This document shows positions 16,240 through 24,019 of a DNA stretch of 64,000 nucleotides, in pieces (within the stretch, counting starts at the first letter, position 1; every line of letters starts with the position of its first letter). This DNA is from Sphingomonas sp. IC081 (GTDB taxonomy: Bacteria > Pseudomonadota > Alphaproteobacteria > Sphingomonadales > Sphingomonadaceae). The stretch lies in the NCBI RefSeq assembly GCF_006874585.1, contig NZ_CP029766.1, forward strand, positions 1 to 64,000. The letters are read 5' to 3'. The position numbers and the translations under genes were made by a program. Under the pieces are notes generated by a model, which saw only the letters and a list, made by a program, of their open reading frames with translations, was not told where the DNA came from and did no database searches.

Positions 16240-17391
16240 ATGCCGAAACAGCGCCCCAGACCCGCCACAGGCAGCGCCATCGTCCCGTTGAGCGCTGCCC
16301 CGGCCGATCTCGTCGCCGATGTCCGCTCCCTGATTGGATCGGGGGCCATTTCTGGCGGTCGTATCGACGAGGCCTTGCTCGAAGCAGCGATGCGGGGCTG
16401 GTCGGTCAATACCCGGCGCGCGTTCCGCTCGGACCTCGGCCTGTGGGGGAAATGGTGCCACTCGCGCCGGATTGCGCCGGGTTCGGCCGAACCCGCCGAC
16501 GTAGCTGCCTGGATCCGTGCGCTTGCCGGGATCGATCCGTCGGATCTGAAAACCCGCGCCATGGCGACGATTGAGCGCTACCTCGTCCATGTCGGGTGGG
16601 CCTACCGGATGGCGGGGCTGACGGATCCGACCGCCGACCCGCTGGTCAGGTTCGAGCGCAAGGCTGCGCGCAATCATCTCGGCGTGCGCCAGAGGCAGGC
16701 GCGCGCCATCCGGTTCAAGGGCGACATCGCTGATCTCGACAGTCCCGCCTCTGGCGTGTGCCTCGTCCATCTGCTCAAGGCCTGTCGCCGCGACGAATTG
16801 GGGATGCGCGACGCGGCGCTGCTTCGCATTGCTTACGACACCGCCACGCGGCGCTCTGAACTGGTGGCGATCGATATCGGCCATATCGAGGGGCCAGACA
16901 GCGAGGGGGCCGGGCTGCTGCACATCCCCTCGAGCAAGACCGACCGAAAGCAGGTCGGAGCCGAGGCTTACCTCTCTCCAGCGACCATGGCGGCGATCGC
17001 GCGCTGGCGCGGTGCGGGTGGGATCGACAAGGGGCCGCTGCTGCGAAGGGTCAAGACGCACTTTGACGGCTCGATCGATAGCATCGGTACAGAACGCCTG
17101 CACCCGAACAGCATCACACTCATTTACAAGCGTCTCATCCGCCGGGCCTGGGAGAAGGGCCTGCTCGGTGAAATGAGCGAAACCGAACGAGATCGCTGGC
17201 TTAAGGCGGTCTCGTCACACTCGATCCGGGTCGGGGTAGCACAGGACAATTTTGCGGCAGGCGAGGATCTCCCCGCGATCATGCAGGCCTACCGTTGGCG
17301 CGATGCGCGCACGGTGTTGCGCTACGGATCAAAGCTAGCCGCAAAGAGCGGGGCGAGCGCCAGGCTGGCGAAGCGGTTTTCCGAACAGTAA
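16240..17391 (+). CDS. Tyrosine recombinase of the target module
   Basis: A protein of 383 residues from ATG 16240. Motifs: AYDTATRRSELVA (Arg), SSKTDRKQVG (Lys region), VSSHSIRVGVAQD (His-x-x-Arg), YRWRDARTVLRYGSKLA (Trp and nucleophile Tyr). Complete and probably active. Its divergent partner gene has been split by the TniABQ transposon. The 117-bp gap between them contains a weak dyad, GATAA-N7-TTATC at 16180-16196, that may be the crossover site or an operator. Confidence 0.9.
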   Translation: MPKQRPRPATGSAIVPLSAAPADLVADVRSLIGSGAISGGRIDEALLEAAMRGWSVNTRRAFRSDLGLWGKWCHSRRIAPGSAEPADVAAWIRALAGIDPSDLKTRAMATIERYLVHVGWAYRMAGLTDPTADPLVRFERKAARNHLGVRQRQARAIRFKGDIADLDSPASGVCLVHLLKACRRDELGMRDAALLRIAYDTATRRSELVAIDIGHIEGPDSEGAGLLHIPSSKTDRKQVGAEAYLSPATMAAIARWRGAGGIDKGPLLRRVKTHFDGSIDSIGTERLHPNSITLIYKRLIRRAWEKGLLGEMSETERDRWLKAVSSHSIRVGVAQDNFAAGEDLPAIMQAYRWRDARTVLRYGSKLAAKSGASARLAKRFSEQ

Positions 17392-17623
17392 GGTGCTTTG
17401 CCAGCGGTTGCGGTACGGGCTGAATGCAGTTTATTGTGGCGCGTGAAACCGGAAGAACTGCACGCCATTGCATTCTATTTTGGCGTCCGACAACGAGTGC
17501 CTTGAGGTCATCCACCCGGTCCTCAGGAACCCATACCGCGACCCGGCGCCATCCAGCCTTTTGCCGGCGATCGGCATAGGTTGCGCTGTTGCGTTTCAAG
17601 GTGTGAACTCGCGCTCCCGGCAC
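17279..17623 (-). CDS. Possible small ribbon-helix-helix-like regulator with a replaced C terminus
   Basis: Residues 8-45 (YADRRQKAGWRRVAVWVPEDR and DDLKALV) match the pattern of small RHH-type plasmid regulators, which usually end soon after this region. Beyond residue 50 the frame simply runs antisense into the end of the recombinase gene, so the original end of this gene has probably been lost by rearrangement. Whether it is expressed is uncertain. Confidence 0.4.
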   Translation of the reverse strand: MPGARVHTLKRNSATYADRRQKAGWRRVAVWVPEDRVDDLKALVVGRQNRMQWRAVLPVSRATINCIQPVPQPLAKHLTVRKTASPAWRSPRSLRLALIRSATPCAHRANGRPA

Positions 17624-17920
17624 GGTCTCTCCGTAAACCGGATGAGCAAACCAACCGGGTAATCCTAAAGGGCGCGCTTATACATTGAATGAGTACTCAC
17701 CAAATGTGGGTAAGCGCGCAGCCTGATCCGACAGCGAGGCGAGATCGAACAAACCGCCTATGCGGTGTCAGTCCGAATGGTGGAAACACGGCCGGTGGTA
17801 CCTGGCGCCGTGCCGGTTCCTGCCAGGCACTGCTTGCAACTCACCAATCCGAAAATGTTGAGGTCTGAACTTGCGTTATGGATGAGTTTTGTTACGGTCA
17901 ATGCATAGAGGGGTGAACAC
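17624..17920. other. Intergenic region upstream of a small RHS-like gene
   Basis: No gene is recognisable. The last 60 bases contain TTGCGTTATGGATGAG and TTTTGTTACGGTCAATGCAT, an AT-richer stretch that could hold the promoter of the gene at 17921, followed by the ribosome site GAGGGGTG. Confidence 0.35.
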
Positions 17921-18136
17921 ATGCGCAATACTTCGATGTTAACGATTGGCCTCGTGATTGCCGCGCTTGCTGCGCCTGCATGGGCAACCGAAACCGTGAC
18001 CTATGCATACGATGCCAAGGGACGGCTCATCAAAGTGGTGCATACCGGGACCGTCAACAACGGCGTGACGGTCGACTACACCCACGACAACGCCGACAAT
18101 CGCACCAACGTAAAAACGACCGGTTCCCCAAATTGA
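17921..18136 (+). CDS. Small secreted protein with RHS/YD repeat
   Basis: A protein of 71 residues. Residues 1-22 form a signal peptide (MLTIGLVIAALAAPAWA) and the rest carries two YD-repeat units (VTYAYDAKGRLIKV and VDYTHDNADNRTNV) as found in RHS proteins. GAGGGGTG precedes the ATG by a normal distance. It is too short to be a toxin by itself. It lies just ahead of the secretion locus, whose far end carries a full-length RHS gene, so it may be an accessory piece or the leftover of an older RHS gene. Confidence 0.65.
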   Translation: MRNTSMLTIGLVIAALAAPAWATETVTYAYDAKGRLIKVVHTGTVNNGVTVDYTHDNADNRTNVKTTGSPN

Positions 18137-18155
18137 TCGGGGATGCGTTCATGCA

Positions 18156-18521
18156 CTATTGCATGGGCACGGAGGCGCCTGCGTAGGGATCGGGATTTGC
18201 GCTCGTCTTTGCTGGCATTTCTGGAGCAACGAATGGCGGCGGGGCTTCGATCTCAATAGGCGAGCTTTGCGGGCGAGTGTTTTCCCAAAGCCCTTTGGCC
18301 ATGATCGGGGCTCCAAACACGATAAAGCAGCCTGCTATCGCGCGGGCGCCGTCTCGGATCCCTAATCTACCCTGCAACATCATCAGGCCCGCAACTGCAA
18401 TGGCAACAATGGCCAGCGATACCCCCAGTGTCCCGGTCAAAAGATCGGCAAGCCATTGGATGGCAGATGCCAATCCTCCTGAGGGTGTTGAAATTGCCGT
18501 TGATTGTGAGGTGCCAAGCAT
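18156..18521 (-). CDS. VirB2/TrbC-like pilin paralogue, divergent copy
   Basis: About 121 residues from ATG 18521 (an in-frame TTG at 18527 is also possible). Two hydrophobic helices with the TrbC/VirB2 loop between them (LAIVAIAVAGLMMLQGRLG, IRDGARAIAGCFIVFGA) are clear. Unlike the plus-strand copy at 18649 it lacks an obvious signal peptide, and it has a long Pro-rich tail. It may be a decayed or regulatory pilin variant. It points away from the rest of the locus. Confidence 0.65.
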   Translation of the reverse strand: MLGTSQSTAISTPSGGLASAIQWLADLLTGTLGVSLAIVAIAVAGLMMLQGRLGIRDGARAIAGCFIVFGAPIMAKGLWENTRPQSSPIEIEAPPPFVAPEMPAKTSANPDPYAGASVPMQ

Positions 18522-18648
18522 GCCCAACTGTTGCTTGCGCTATCTGTCTTTGCAAGAGTAGCGCTCGGAAAATTGCGAACCGGACTGCGTGCAATAATTG
18601 TGCGCGATGATTCGGTAGCTGACGAGTTTTTTGAGTTCAGGGGGCATT

Positions 18649-18954
18649 GTGCGACTATACCGATCGATGGGCTTTTTTGTTGCGTTGGCTGCATCCAGCG
18701 TGGCCCATGCCCAATCCTACGCCGATCCAGCTGGTTCCGGCGTGCTTGTAGGCGCAGTAAACTGGCTCCAGGGCACGCTGCTCGGAACGGTCGCGACCAC
18801 TGCCGCCGTCATTGCCATCGCGGTCGTCGGCTTCATGATGCTGACTGGCCGCATCAACTGGCGCCACGGCGCGGTCGTGATCATCGGCTGCTTCGTCTTG
18901 TTCGGCGCCGCGAGCATTGTCGCCGGCATCCGCACCGCCGCCGGCGGCATGTAG
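18649..18954 (+). CDS. virB2: VirB2/TrbC-like pilin subunit, T4SS locus 1
   Basis: About 101 residues. GTG 18649 follows CAGGGGG and gives a normal signal peptide (MGFFVALAASSVAHAQ). Two transmembrane helices flank the loop GFMMLTGRINWRHGAVVIIG, the hallmark of VirB2 pilins. It would be processed and assembled into the pilus or channel of the first type IV secretion locus. virB3 follows after 9 bases. Confidence 0.88.
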   Translation: MRLYRSMGFFVALAASSVAHAQSYADPAGSGVLVGAVNWLQGTLLGTVATTAAVIAIAVVGFMMLTGRINWRHGAVVIIGCFVLFGAASIVAGIRTAAGGM

Positions 18955-18963
18955 CCTGGAGCC

Positions 18964-19251
18964 ATGACCGCTCCTCTCCAGCGCACGACCGTGTTCACGG
19001 CGCTCACGCGGCCCCAAATGTTCGCTGGCGTCACCTACACCTGGTTCGTCGCCAACGGCATCGTCGCAGCCGAAGCGTTCCTGATCTTCAAATCCTTCTG
19101 GGTGATCGGACTGGCGCTGCTGGGCCATCTGGTGGGAGCTGTCCTGTGCCTTCGCGAACCGCGCTTCCTTGACCTCTGGATCGTGCGCGTCAGCCGCTGT
19201 CCCCGCGTGAAGAACCATGCCCTGTGGCAATGCAATTCCTACCGCCCCTGA
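18964..19251 (+). CDS. virB3: VirB3-like inner-membrane protein, T4SS locus 1
   Basis: A protein of 95 residues with the VirB3 opening LQRTTVFTALTRPQMFAGV and a hydrophobic hairpin near residues 20-60. Its end overlaps the start of virB4, the usual order B2-B3-B4. It partners VirB4 at the inner membrane during substrate transfer and pilus assembly. Confidence 0.88.
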   Translation: MTAPLQRTTVFTALTRPQMFAGVTYTWFVANGIVAAEAFLIFKSFWVIGLALLGHLVGAVLCLREPRFLDLWIVRVSRCPRVKNHALWQCNSYRP

Positions 19252-19768
19252 CGGGCGATCCTAAAGCTGCTGGGCGCGAAAAGGCCGCAGGCGATCACCT
19301 GCCTTATGCCCGCCATGTCGATGACGTGACGCTCGAGACGCGCGACGGGTTGCTGATGCAGACCGTGCGTCTTGGCGGCCTGCTGTTCGAGACCGCAGAC
19401 ACCGACGAACTCAACTACCGTGCGGACCTGCGCGATGCACTGCTGCGCACCGTCGGTAACTCCCAGTTCGCGATCTACCACCATGTGGTGCGCCGCAAGG
19501 CCGAGGCGAGCCTCGAGGCAGACTTCCCCGATGCCTTCTCGCGCGAACTGGACGAACGCTGGCGCGCGCGCCTTGCCTCGCGCCAGATGTACGTCAACGA
19601 ACTGTTCCTGACGATCGTGCGCCGCCCCATGCAAGGGCGCCTGGGCTGGGCAGACCGGCTGCGGAACTGGGCCACGCGGTCTTCGGTCGATGCGCAGGCC
19701 GCCTTCGGCGCCGAGAAGCGCGCGCTCGATGCCGCGACCGAAGCGCTGGTAGCCTCTTTGGGCAGCTA
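19224..19768 (+). pseudogene. virB4: virB4 of T4SS locus 1, 5' part (split by Tn3-family transposon)
   Basis: The first 181 codons of a VirB4 ATPase (GTG 19224 or the ATG two codons on). The frame ends at a TAG created at the transposon border after LVASLGS. Joining to 24025 after removing the transposon and one AGCTA copy restores ...LGS-YDPRVLSVYG... with no shift, for a total of 792 residues, a normal VirB4 length. As it stands this piece lacks the ATPase domain. Confidence 0.9.
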
Positions 19769-19858
19769 GGGGTGACTACACGAAAGTGAGTTTTACGTAC
19801 GCGATACACGAACGAATGCAGTACGATTACGGGGGAAGGCTGCTACAGGCGCCAGCGC

Positions 19859-20290
19859 TCATCGGAACATAGAAGGTTTTGCGGGCCAAACGAACGGTAG
19901 CGAGCCTAGGATAAAGCCCAAAAACGTTGCCTGAAGCGGCACCGAAAAGCCAAATGCCGGAATGCTCAAAGCTACCAGAGCGTAGGTGTTTGCAGCGACG
20001 TCACCGATCATTATTGACGCGGCCAAAACCAATCCCGCCCGTCTGAAGCGCGATAGAAGTAGCACAATAGCAAGCGCGTCTAAGAATATCAGTGATGTCC
20101 AAAATAGCTCGAGTTGAAATGGTCCCCAATCATAGGGCCTCCATCCGTATGCTACAAAGTCTCGCGCATGATTGAAAAAACCGAGGCCGAAGCAGGCTAT
20201 GTAGATTCCCATGATAACCCGAATACGTGCGTCTACGCGGGACCGCGCTGGTGTAGCGTGGTAACGGATCTGATCGATATTTGGTGCCAT
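19859..20290 (-). CDS. Small membrane protein, transposon passenger
   Basis: A protein of 143 residues with about four hydrophobic segments (for example RVIMGIYIACFGLGFF, FWTSLIFLDALAIVLLLSR, LVLAASIMIGDVAANTYALV, ATFLGFILGSLPFVW). No family recognised. It ends the resolvase operon, starting 2 bases after the resolvase stop, so it may be co-transcribed with it. Function unknown. Confidence 0.6.
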   Translation of the reverse strand: MAPNIDQIRYHATPARSRVDARIRVIMGIYIACFGLGFFNHARDFVAYGWRPYDWGPFQLELFWTSLIFLDALAIVLLLSRFRRAGLVLAASIMIGDVAANTYALVALSIPAFGFSVPLQATFLGFILGSLPFVWPAKPSMFR

Positions 20291-20292
20291 AG

Positions 20293-20865
20293 CTATTCCG
20301 CCGTTGCGCCTTCCAACGCTTTGTAAAGGGCGGTTTTTCCGATTTTAAGGCGGGCGGCGGCCTCCCGCACAGTAAGGCCTGCTGCGATGTGCGCCCGGGC
20401 CTTGCGCAGCTTGTCGGGAGTGACGACAGGGCGGCGACCGCCCTTGCTGCCGCGCTCGCGCGCGGCGCGCAGACCCGCCTGGGTGCGCTCGCGGATCAGA
20501 TCGCGCTCGAACTGCGCGAGGGAGCCGAAGATGTTGAACACCAGCATGCCTCCCGGCGTGGTTGTGTCGATGTTCTCGGTGAGCGAGCGGAACCCGATGC
20601 CCCGCGACGCCAATTCACCGATCTTCTCGATCAGATGGCTCATCGAGCGGCCGAGCCGATCGAGCTTCCACACCACCAGCGTGTCGCCGGCGCGCAGATA
20701 GGCCAGCGCTTCAGCAAGACCGGGCCTGTCAGTCCTGGCGCCCGACGCATGATCGTCGAAAACACGGTCGCATCCTGCCCGCTCCAGTGCGTCGTGCTGA
20801 AGCGAGAGCTTCTGGTCGGGGGTGGATACCCGCGCATAGCCGATCAGCGCCACGGGCCGCCCCAT
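20293..20865 (-). CDS. tnpR: Serine resolvase of the Tn3-family transposon
   Basis: A protein of 190 residues from ATG 20865. LIGYARVSTPDQ contains the catalytic Ser14, GCDRVFDDHASGARTDRPGL and VVWKLDRLGRS follow, and a C-terminal Hin-type helix-turn-helix (LTVREAAARLKIGKTALYKAL) binds DNA. An open frame extends 47 codons upstream, but that part runs across the likely res site and is not used. It resolves cointegrates made by TnpA. Confidence 0.92.
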   Translation of the reverse strand: MGRPVALIGYARVSTPDQKLSLQHDALERAGCDRVFDDHASGARTDRPGLAEALAYLRAGDTLVVWKLDRLGRSMSHLIEKIGELASRGIGFRSLTENIDTTTPGGMLVFNIFGSLAQFERDLIRERTQAGLRAARERGSKGGRRPVVTPDKLRKARAHIAAGLTVREAAARLKIGKTALYKALEGATAE

Positions 20866-20991
20866 ACTGTCCGTTTTCCCATCATAATGCGATCTTGTCC
20901 GAATCGCCATCGAACGTCCAGAGTTGATGGACACATTCCCAGTGACCGTCCAACGGACGTCTGACGGACAGCGACATGGAGGGGTTCGACC
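20866..20991. promoter_or_regulatory. Likely res site and divergent promoters between tnpR and tnpA
   Basis: The 126-bp gap between divergent tnpR and tnpA contains several related GTCC/GGAC half-sites (TTGTCCGAATCGCC, GAACGTCC, GACCGTCCAACGGACG, GACGGAC), arranged as inverted pairs. This is where the resolution site of Tn3-family elements lies. Confidence 0.6.
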
Positions 20992-23949
20992 TTGGCCAGA
21001 AGACACCTGCTAACCCGCGAGATGCTTGCGGGCCATTATGATCCGTCGCTCGATGAACGCGAGATCGCGCGTCACTTCACCTTGACCCGTGACGACCTCG
21101 AACTGATCGCATCCCGGCGTGGCGACGTCACCCGTCTCGGCTATGCGATGCTGATGCTGTATCTGCGCTGGCCGGGGCGCGTGCTGGAAGCCGGCGAAGT
21201 GCCGCCCATGCCGATCCTCGCGTTCGTGGCCCATCAGTTGGATGTGTCGCCCGCATCATGGCGCGACTATGCCCGCCGCGACGAAACGCGGCGGTCGCAC
21301 CTCGCCGACCTGTCGCGGCGCTTCGGTCATCTCGTTTTCAGTCGTGCGGATTTCCACGCGCTGGTCGCGTTCGCCATGCCGATCGCGCAGACCGTCACCC
21401 AGTCCTCGCGGCTTGCGGGCATCGTCATCGACGAGATGCGACGCCGGCGATTGCTGCTGCCGCCCGTGACGGTGATTGAGGCGATAGTGCGACGGGCGCG
21501 GCAGCAGGCCGGAGATCTGGTCCATGACGTGCTCGCCGGAGATCTCGGCGAACCCGAACGCGCGACGCTCGACGCCCTCCTGTCGCGGCGCGACGACAAA
21601 AGCGCGACCTGGCTCTCATGGCTGCGCAACCCGCCCCTATCGCCGGCCCCGCGCAATATCCTGCGACTGATCGAACGGCTCGACCAAGTTCGCGCGCTGG
21701 GCCTGGCGGCCTCGCGCGCCGCGACCATCCCGCAGGCGGCATTCGACCGGATCGCCGACGAGGCGGCGCGCATCACGCCGCAGCATCTGGCGGAACTGCC
21801 CGACCTACGCCGTCATGCGATCCTTGTCGCTGCCGGCATCCGGCTTGAGGAAAGCCTGACCGATGCGGTGCTGACGATGATGGACAAGCTCCTGGGGAGC
21901 ATGATGCGACGGGCCGAGAATCGGACCAAGGACAAGGCGATCGGCACGATCCGGTCATTGCAGGCGCAGCTTCGCCTGCTCACCGGCTCATGCCGGACAT
22001 TGCTCGACGCGCGGGCGCGAGGCGTCGATTCTCTTGCCGCCATCAGTTCGATCGACTGGGAAAGGTTGGGAACGGCGGTCGTGGACGCCGAGCTACTGAT
22101 CGCGCCGGAAACAATCGACCGCACGGCGGAACTGATCGAACGGCAGCGCTCGCTGCGCTCCGTGATCGGGCCGTTCCTCAACGCCTTTGAGTTTCGCGGG
22201 GCCGGTGCGGTGCAGGGCTTGCTCGATGCGGTTCGGCTGATCGCCGACATTTATCGCACCGGACGACGGCGCCTGCCCGATAACCCACCGCTCCGCTTCG
22301 TGCCGCCGTCATGGCGGCCGTTCGTGCTGCGCGATGGCGTGGTCGTCCGCGCCGCCTATGAGCTGTGCGTGCTCACCCAACTGCGCGACCGGCTGCGCGC
22401 CGGCGACATATGGGTGGCGGCGAGCCGTCATTATCGCGCCTTCGACAGCTATCTCCTGCCGCCTGCAACCTTCGATGCGATGCGCGCGCGAGGACCGCTG
22501 CCACTGGCGATCGATACTGATTTCGACAGCTTCGTCGCCGGTCGCCGCGCCAGTCTCGACACCGCGATCGAGCGGGTGACGATCCTCGCTCGACAGGGAG
22601 AACTGCCCCAGGTGCGCCTTGACGACAATGGCCTTGTCGTATCCCCGCTCAAGGCGATCACGCCGCCGGATGCAGAGAATATGCGCCGCGTCGCCTATGA
22701 TCGGCTGCCACGCGTGAAGATCACCGATCTCCTTTTGGAGGTCGATAGCTGGACTGGCTTTTCCGAGTGCTTCACCCATCGCCGCTCCGGTCGCGTGGCG
22801 GACGATCGTAACGCGCTCCTGACCGTGATCCTGGCCGATGGCATCAATCTCGGGCTGACGCGCATGGCCGAGACCTGTCAGGGCGCGACCCTGCGTCAGC
22901 TCGCCCATCTGCACGACTGGCATATCAGCGAAGCCGCTTATAGCGAGGCGCTGGGGCGGTTGATCGACGTTCACCGCACCGTGCCGTTGGCCGCGCTGTG
23001 GGGCGACGGCACCACCTCTTCCAGTGACGGCCAGCTCTTCCATGCGGGCGGGCGCGGCGCCGCGATCGGCGACATCAATGCGCGCAACGGCAATGAACCC
23101 GGCGTCAGCTTCTACACCCACGTCTCGGACCAATATGATCCGTTCTCGAGCCGCGTGATCGCGGCGACCGCCGGCGAGGCTCCCTATGTTCTCGACGGGC
23201 TGCTATACCATGCCACCGGCCTGTCGATCGAAGAGCATTACACCGATACCGGCGGCGCATCCGACCATGTGTTCGGCCTCATGCCCTTCTTCGGCTACCG
23301 CTTCGCGCCGCGCCTGCGCGACCTGAAGGACCGGCGCCTGCATCTACTGCCGGGCCAGGAAGCGGGGCCGCTGCTGGCCGGTATGACCGGCGATCCGGTA
23401 GCCATCGGGCATGTCGCCGCCCATTGGGACGAACTGCTGCGCCTCACCACTTCGATCCGCAGCGGCACCGCCACCGCTTCGGCGATGCTGCGCAGATTGT
23501 CCGCTTACCCACGCCAGAACGGACTCGCGCTGGCCTTGCGCGAGGTCGGGCGGATAGAGCGCTCGATCTTCATGCTCGACTGGCTGCGCGATCTCGACCT
23601 GCGCCGGCGCACCCAGGCCGGTCTCAACAAGGGCGAGGCCCGCAACGCGCTCGCCCGCGCGCTCTTCTTCAACCAGCTCGGCGAGCTGCGCGACCGGCGG
23701 TTCGAGAACCAGACCTATCGCGCCTCCGGCCTCAATCTCCTCGTGGCCGCCATCATCCTGTGGAACACCCGCTATCTCGAACGGGCGGTCGGGGCGCTGG
23801 CGATCCCGGAGGACGTTGCGCGCCATATCGCCCCGCTGGGATGGGAGCATATCTCGCTCACCGGCGACTATCGCTGGAATGTCGAAAGCCGCCCCGATCC
23901 CGGCCAGCTCCGCCCGTTGCGCACGCCTTCCTCGCTCCTGGCCGCATGA
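20992..23949 (+). CDS. tnpA: Tn3-family transposase TnpA
   Basis: A protein of 985 residues starting at TTG 20992 after GGAGGGG. N-terminal DNA-binding region, then the Tn3 catalytic core with LWGDGTTSSSDGQLF (first Asp region), YTHVSDQYDPFSSRVI and EHYTDTGGASDHVFGLM. Full length for the family, so probably active. It binds the 38-bp-class terminal repeats and makes cointegrates. Confidence 0.94.
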   Translation: MARRHLLTREMLAGHYDPSLDEREIARHFTLTRDDLELIASRRGDVTRLGYAMLMLYLRWPGRVLEAGEVPPMPILAFVAHQLDVSPASWRDYARRDETRRSHLADLSRRFGHLVFSRADFHALVAFAMPIAQTVTQSSRLAGIVIDEMRRRRLLLPPVTVIEAIVRRARQQAGDLVHDVLAGDLGEPERATLDALLSRRDDKSATWLSWLRNPPLSPAPRNILRLIERLDQVRALGLAASRAATIPQAAFDRIADEAARITPQHLAELPDLRRHAILVAAGIRLEESLTDAVLTMMDKLLGSMMRRAENRTKDKAIGTIRSLQAQLRLLTGSCRTLLDARARGVDSLAAISSIDWERLGTAVVDAELLIAPETIDRTAELIERQRSLRSVIGPFLNAFEFRGAGAVQGLLDAVRLIADIYRTGRRRLPDNPPLRFVPPSWRPFVLRDGVVVRAAYELCVLTQLRDRLRAGDIWVAASRHYRAFDSYLLPPATFDAMRARGPLPLAIDTDFDSFVAGRRASLDTAIERVTILARQGELPQVRLDDNGLVVSPLKAITPPDAENMRRVAYDRLPRVKITDLLLEVDSWTGFSECFTHRRSGRVADDRNALLTVILADGINLGLTRMAETCQGATLRQLAHLHDWHISEAAYSEALGRLIDVHRTVPLAALWGDGTTSSSDGQLFHAGGRGAAIGDINARNGNEPGVSFYTHVSDQYDPFSSRVIAATAGEAPYVLDGLLYHATGLSIEEHYTDTGGASDHVFGLMPFFGYRFAPRLRDLKDRRLHLLPGQEAGPLLAGMTGDPVAIGHVAAHWDELLRLTTSIRSGTATASAMLRRLSAYPRQNGLALALREVGRIERSIFMLDWLRDLDLRRRTQAGLNKGEARNALARALFFNQLGELRDRRFENQTYRASGLNLLVAAIILWNTRYLERAVGALAIPEDVARHIAPLGWEHISLTGDYRWNVESRPDPGQLRPLRTPSSLLAA

Positions 23950-24019
23950 TGCCATTCACCCGCGTTCGCCAAAGGTTCCCCCCTGGCGTACGTAAAACGC
24001 ACTTTCGTGTAGTCAGCCC

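Larger units (their letters stand above)
19769..24019 (+). mobile_element. Tn3-family transposon inserted in virB4
   Basis: A 4251-bp element. Left end GGGGTGACTACACGAAAGTG, right end read inward GGGCTGACTACACGAAAGTG, continuing to GTTTTACGTACGC at both ends: about 34 bp with two mismatches. The direct repeat AGCTA flanks it (19764-19768, 24020-24024). It encodes a 985-residue Tn3 transposase, a divergent serine resolvase and a small membrane protein as passenger. It is a unit transposon with everything needed for replicative transposition. Confidence 0.93.
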
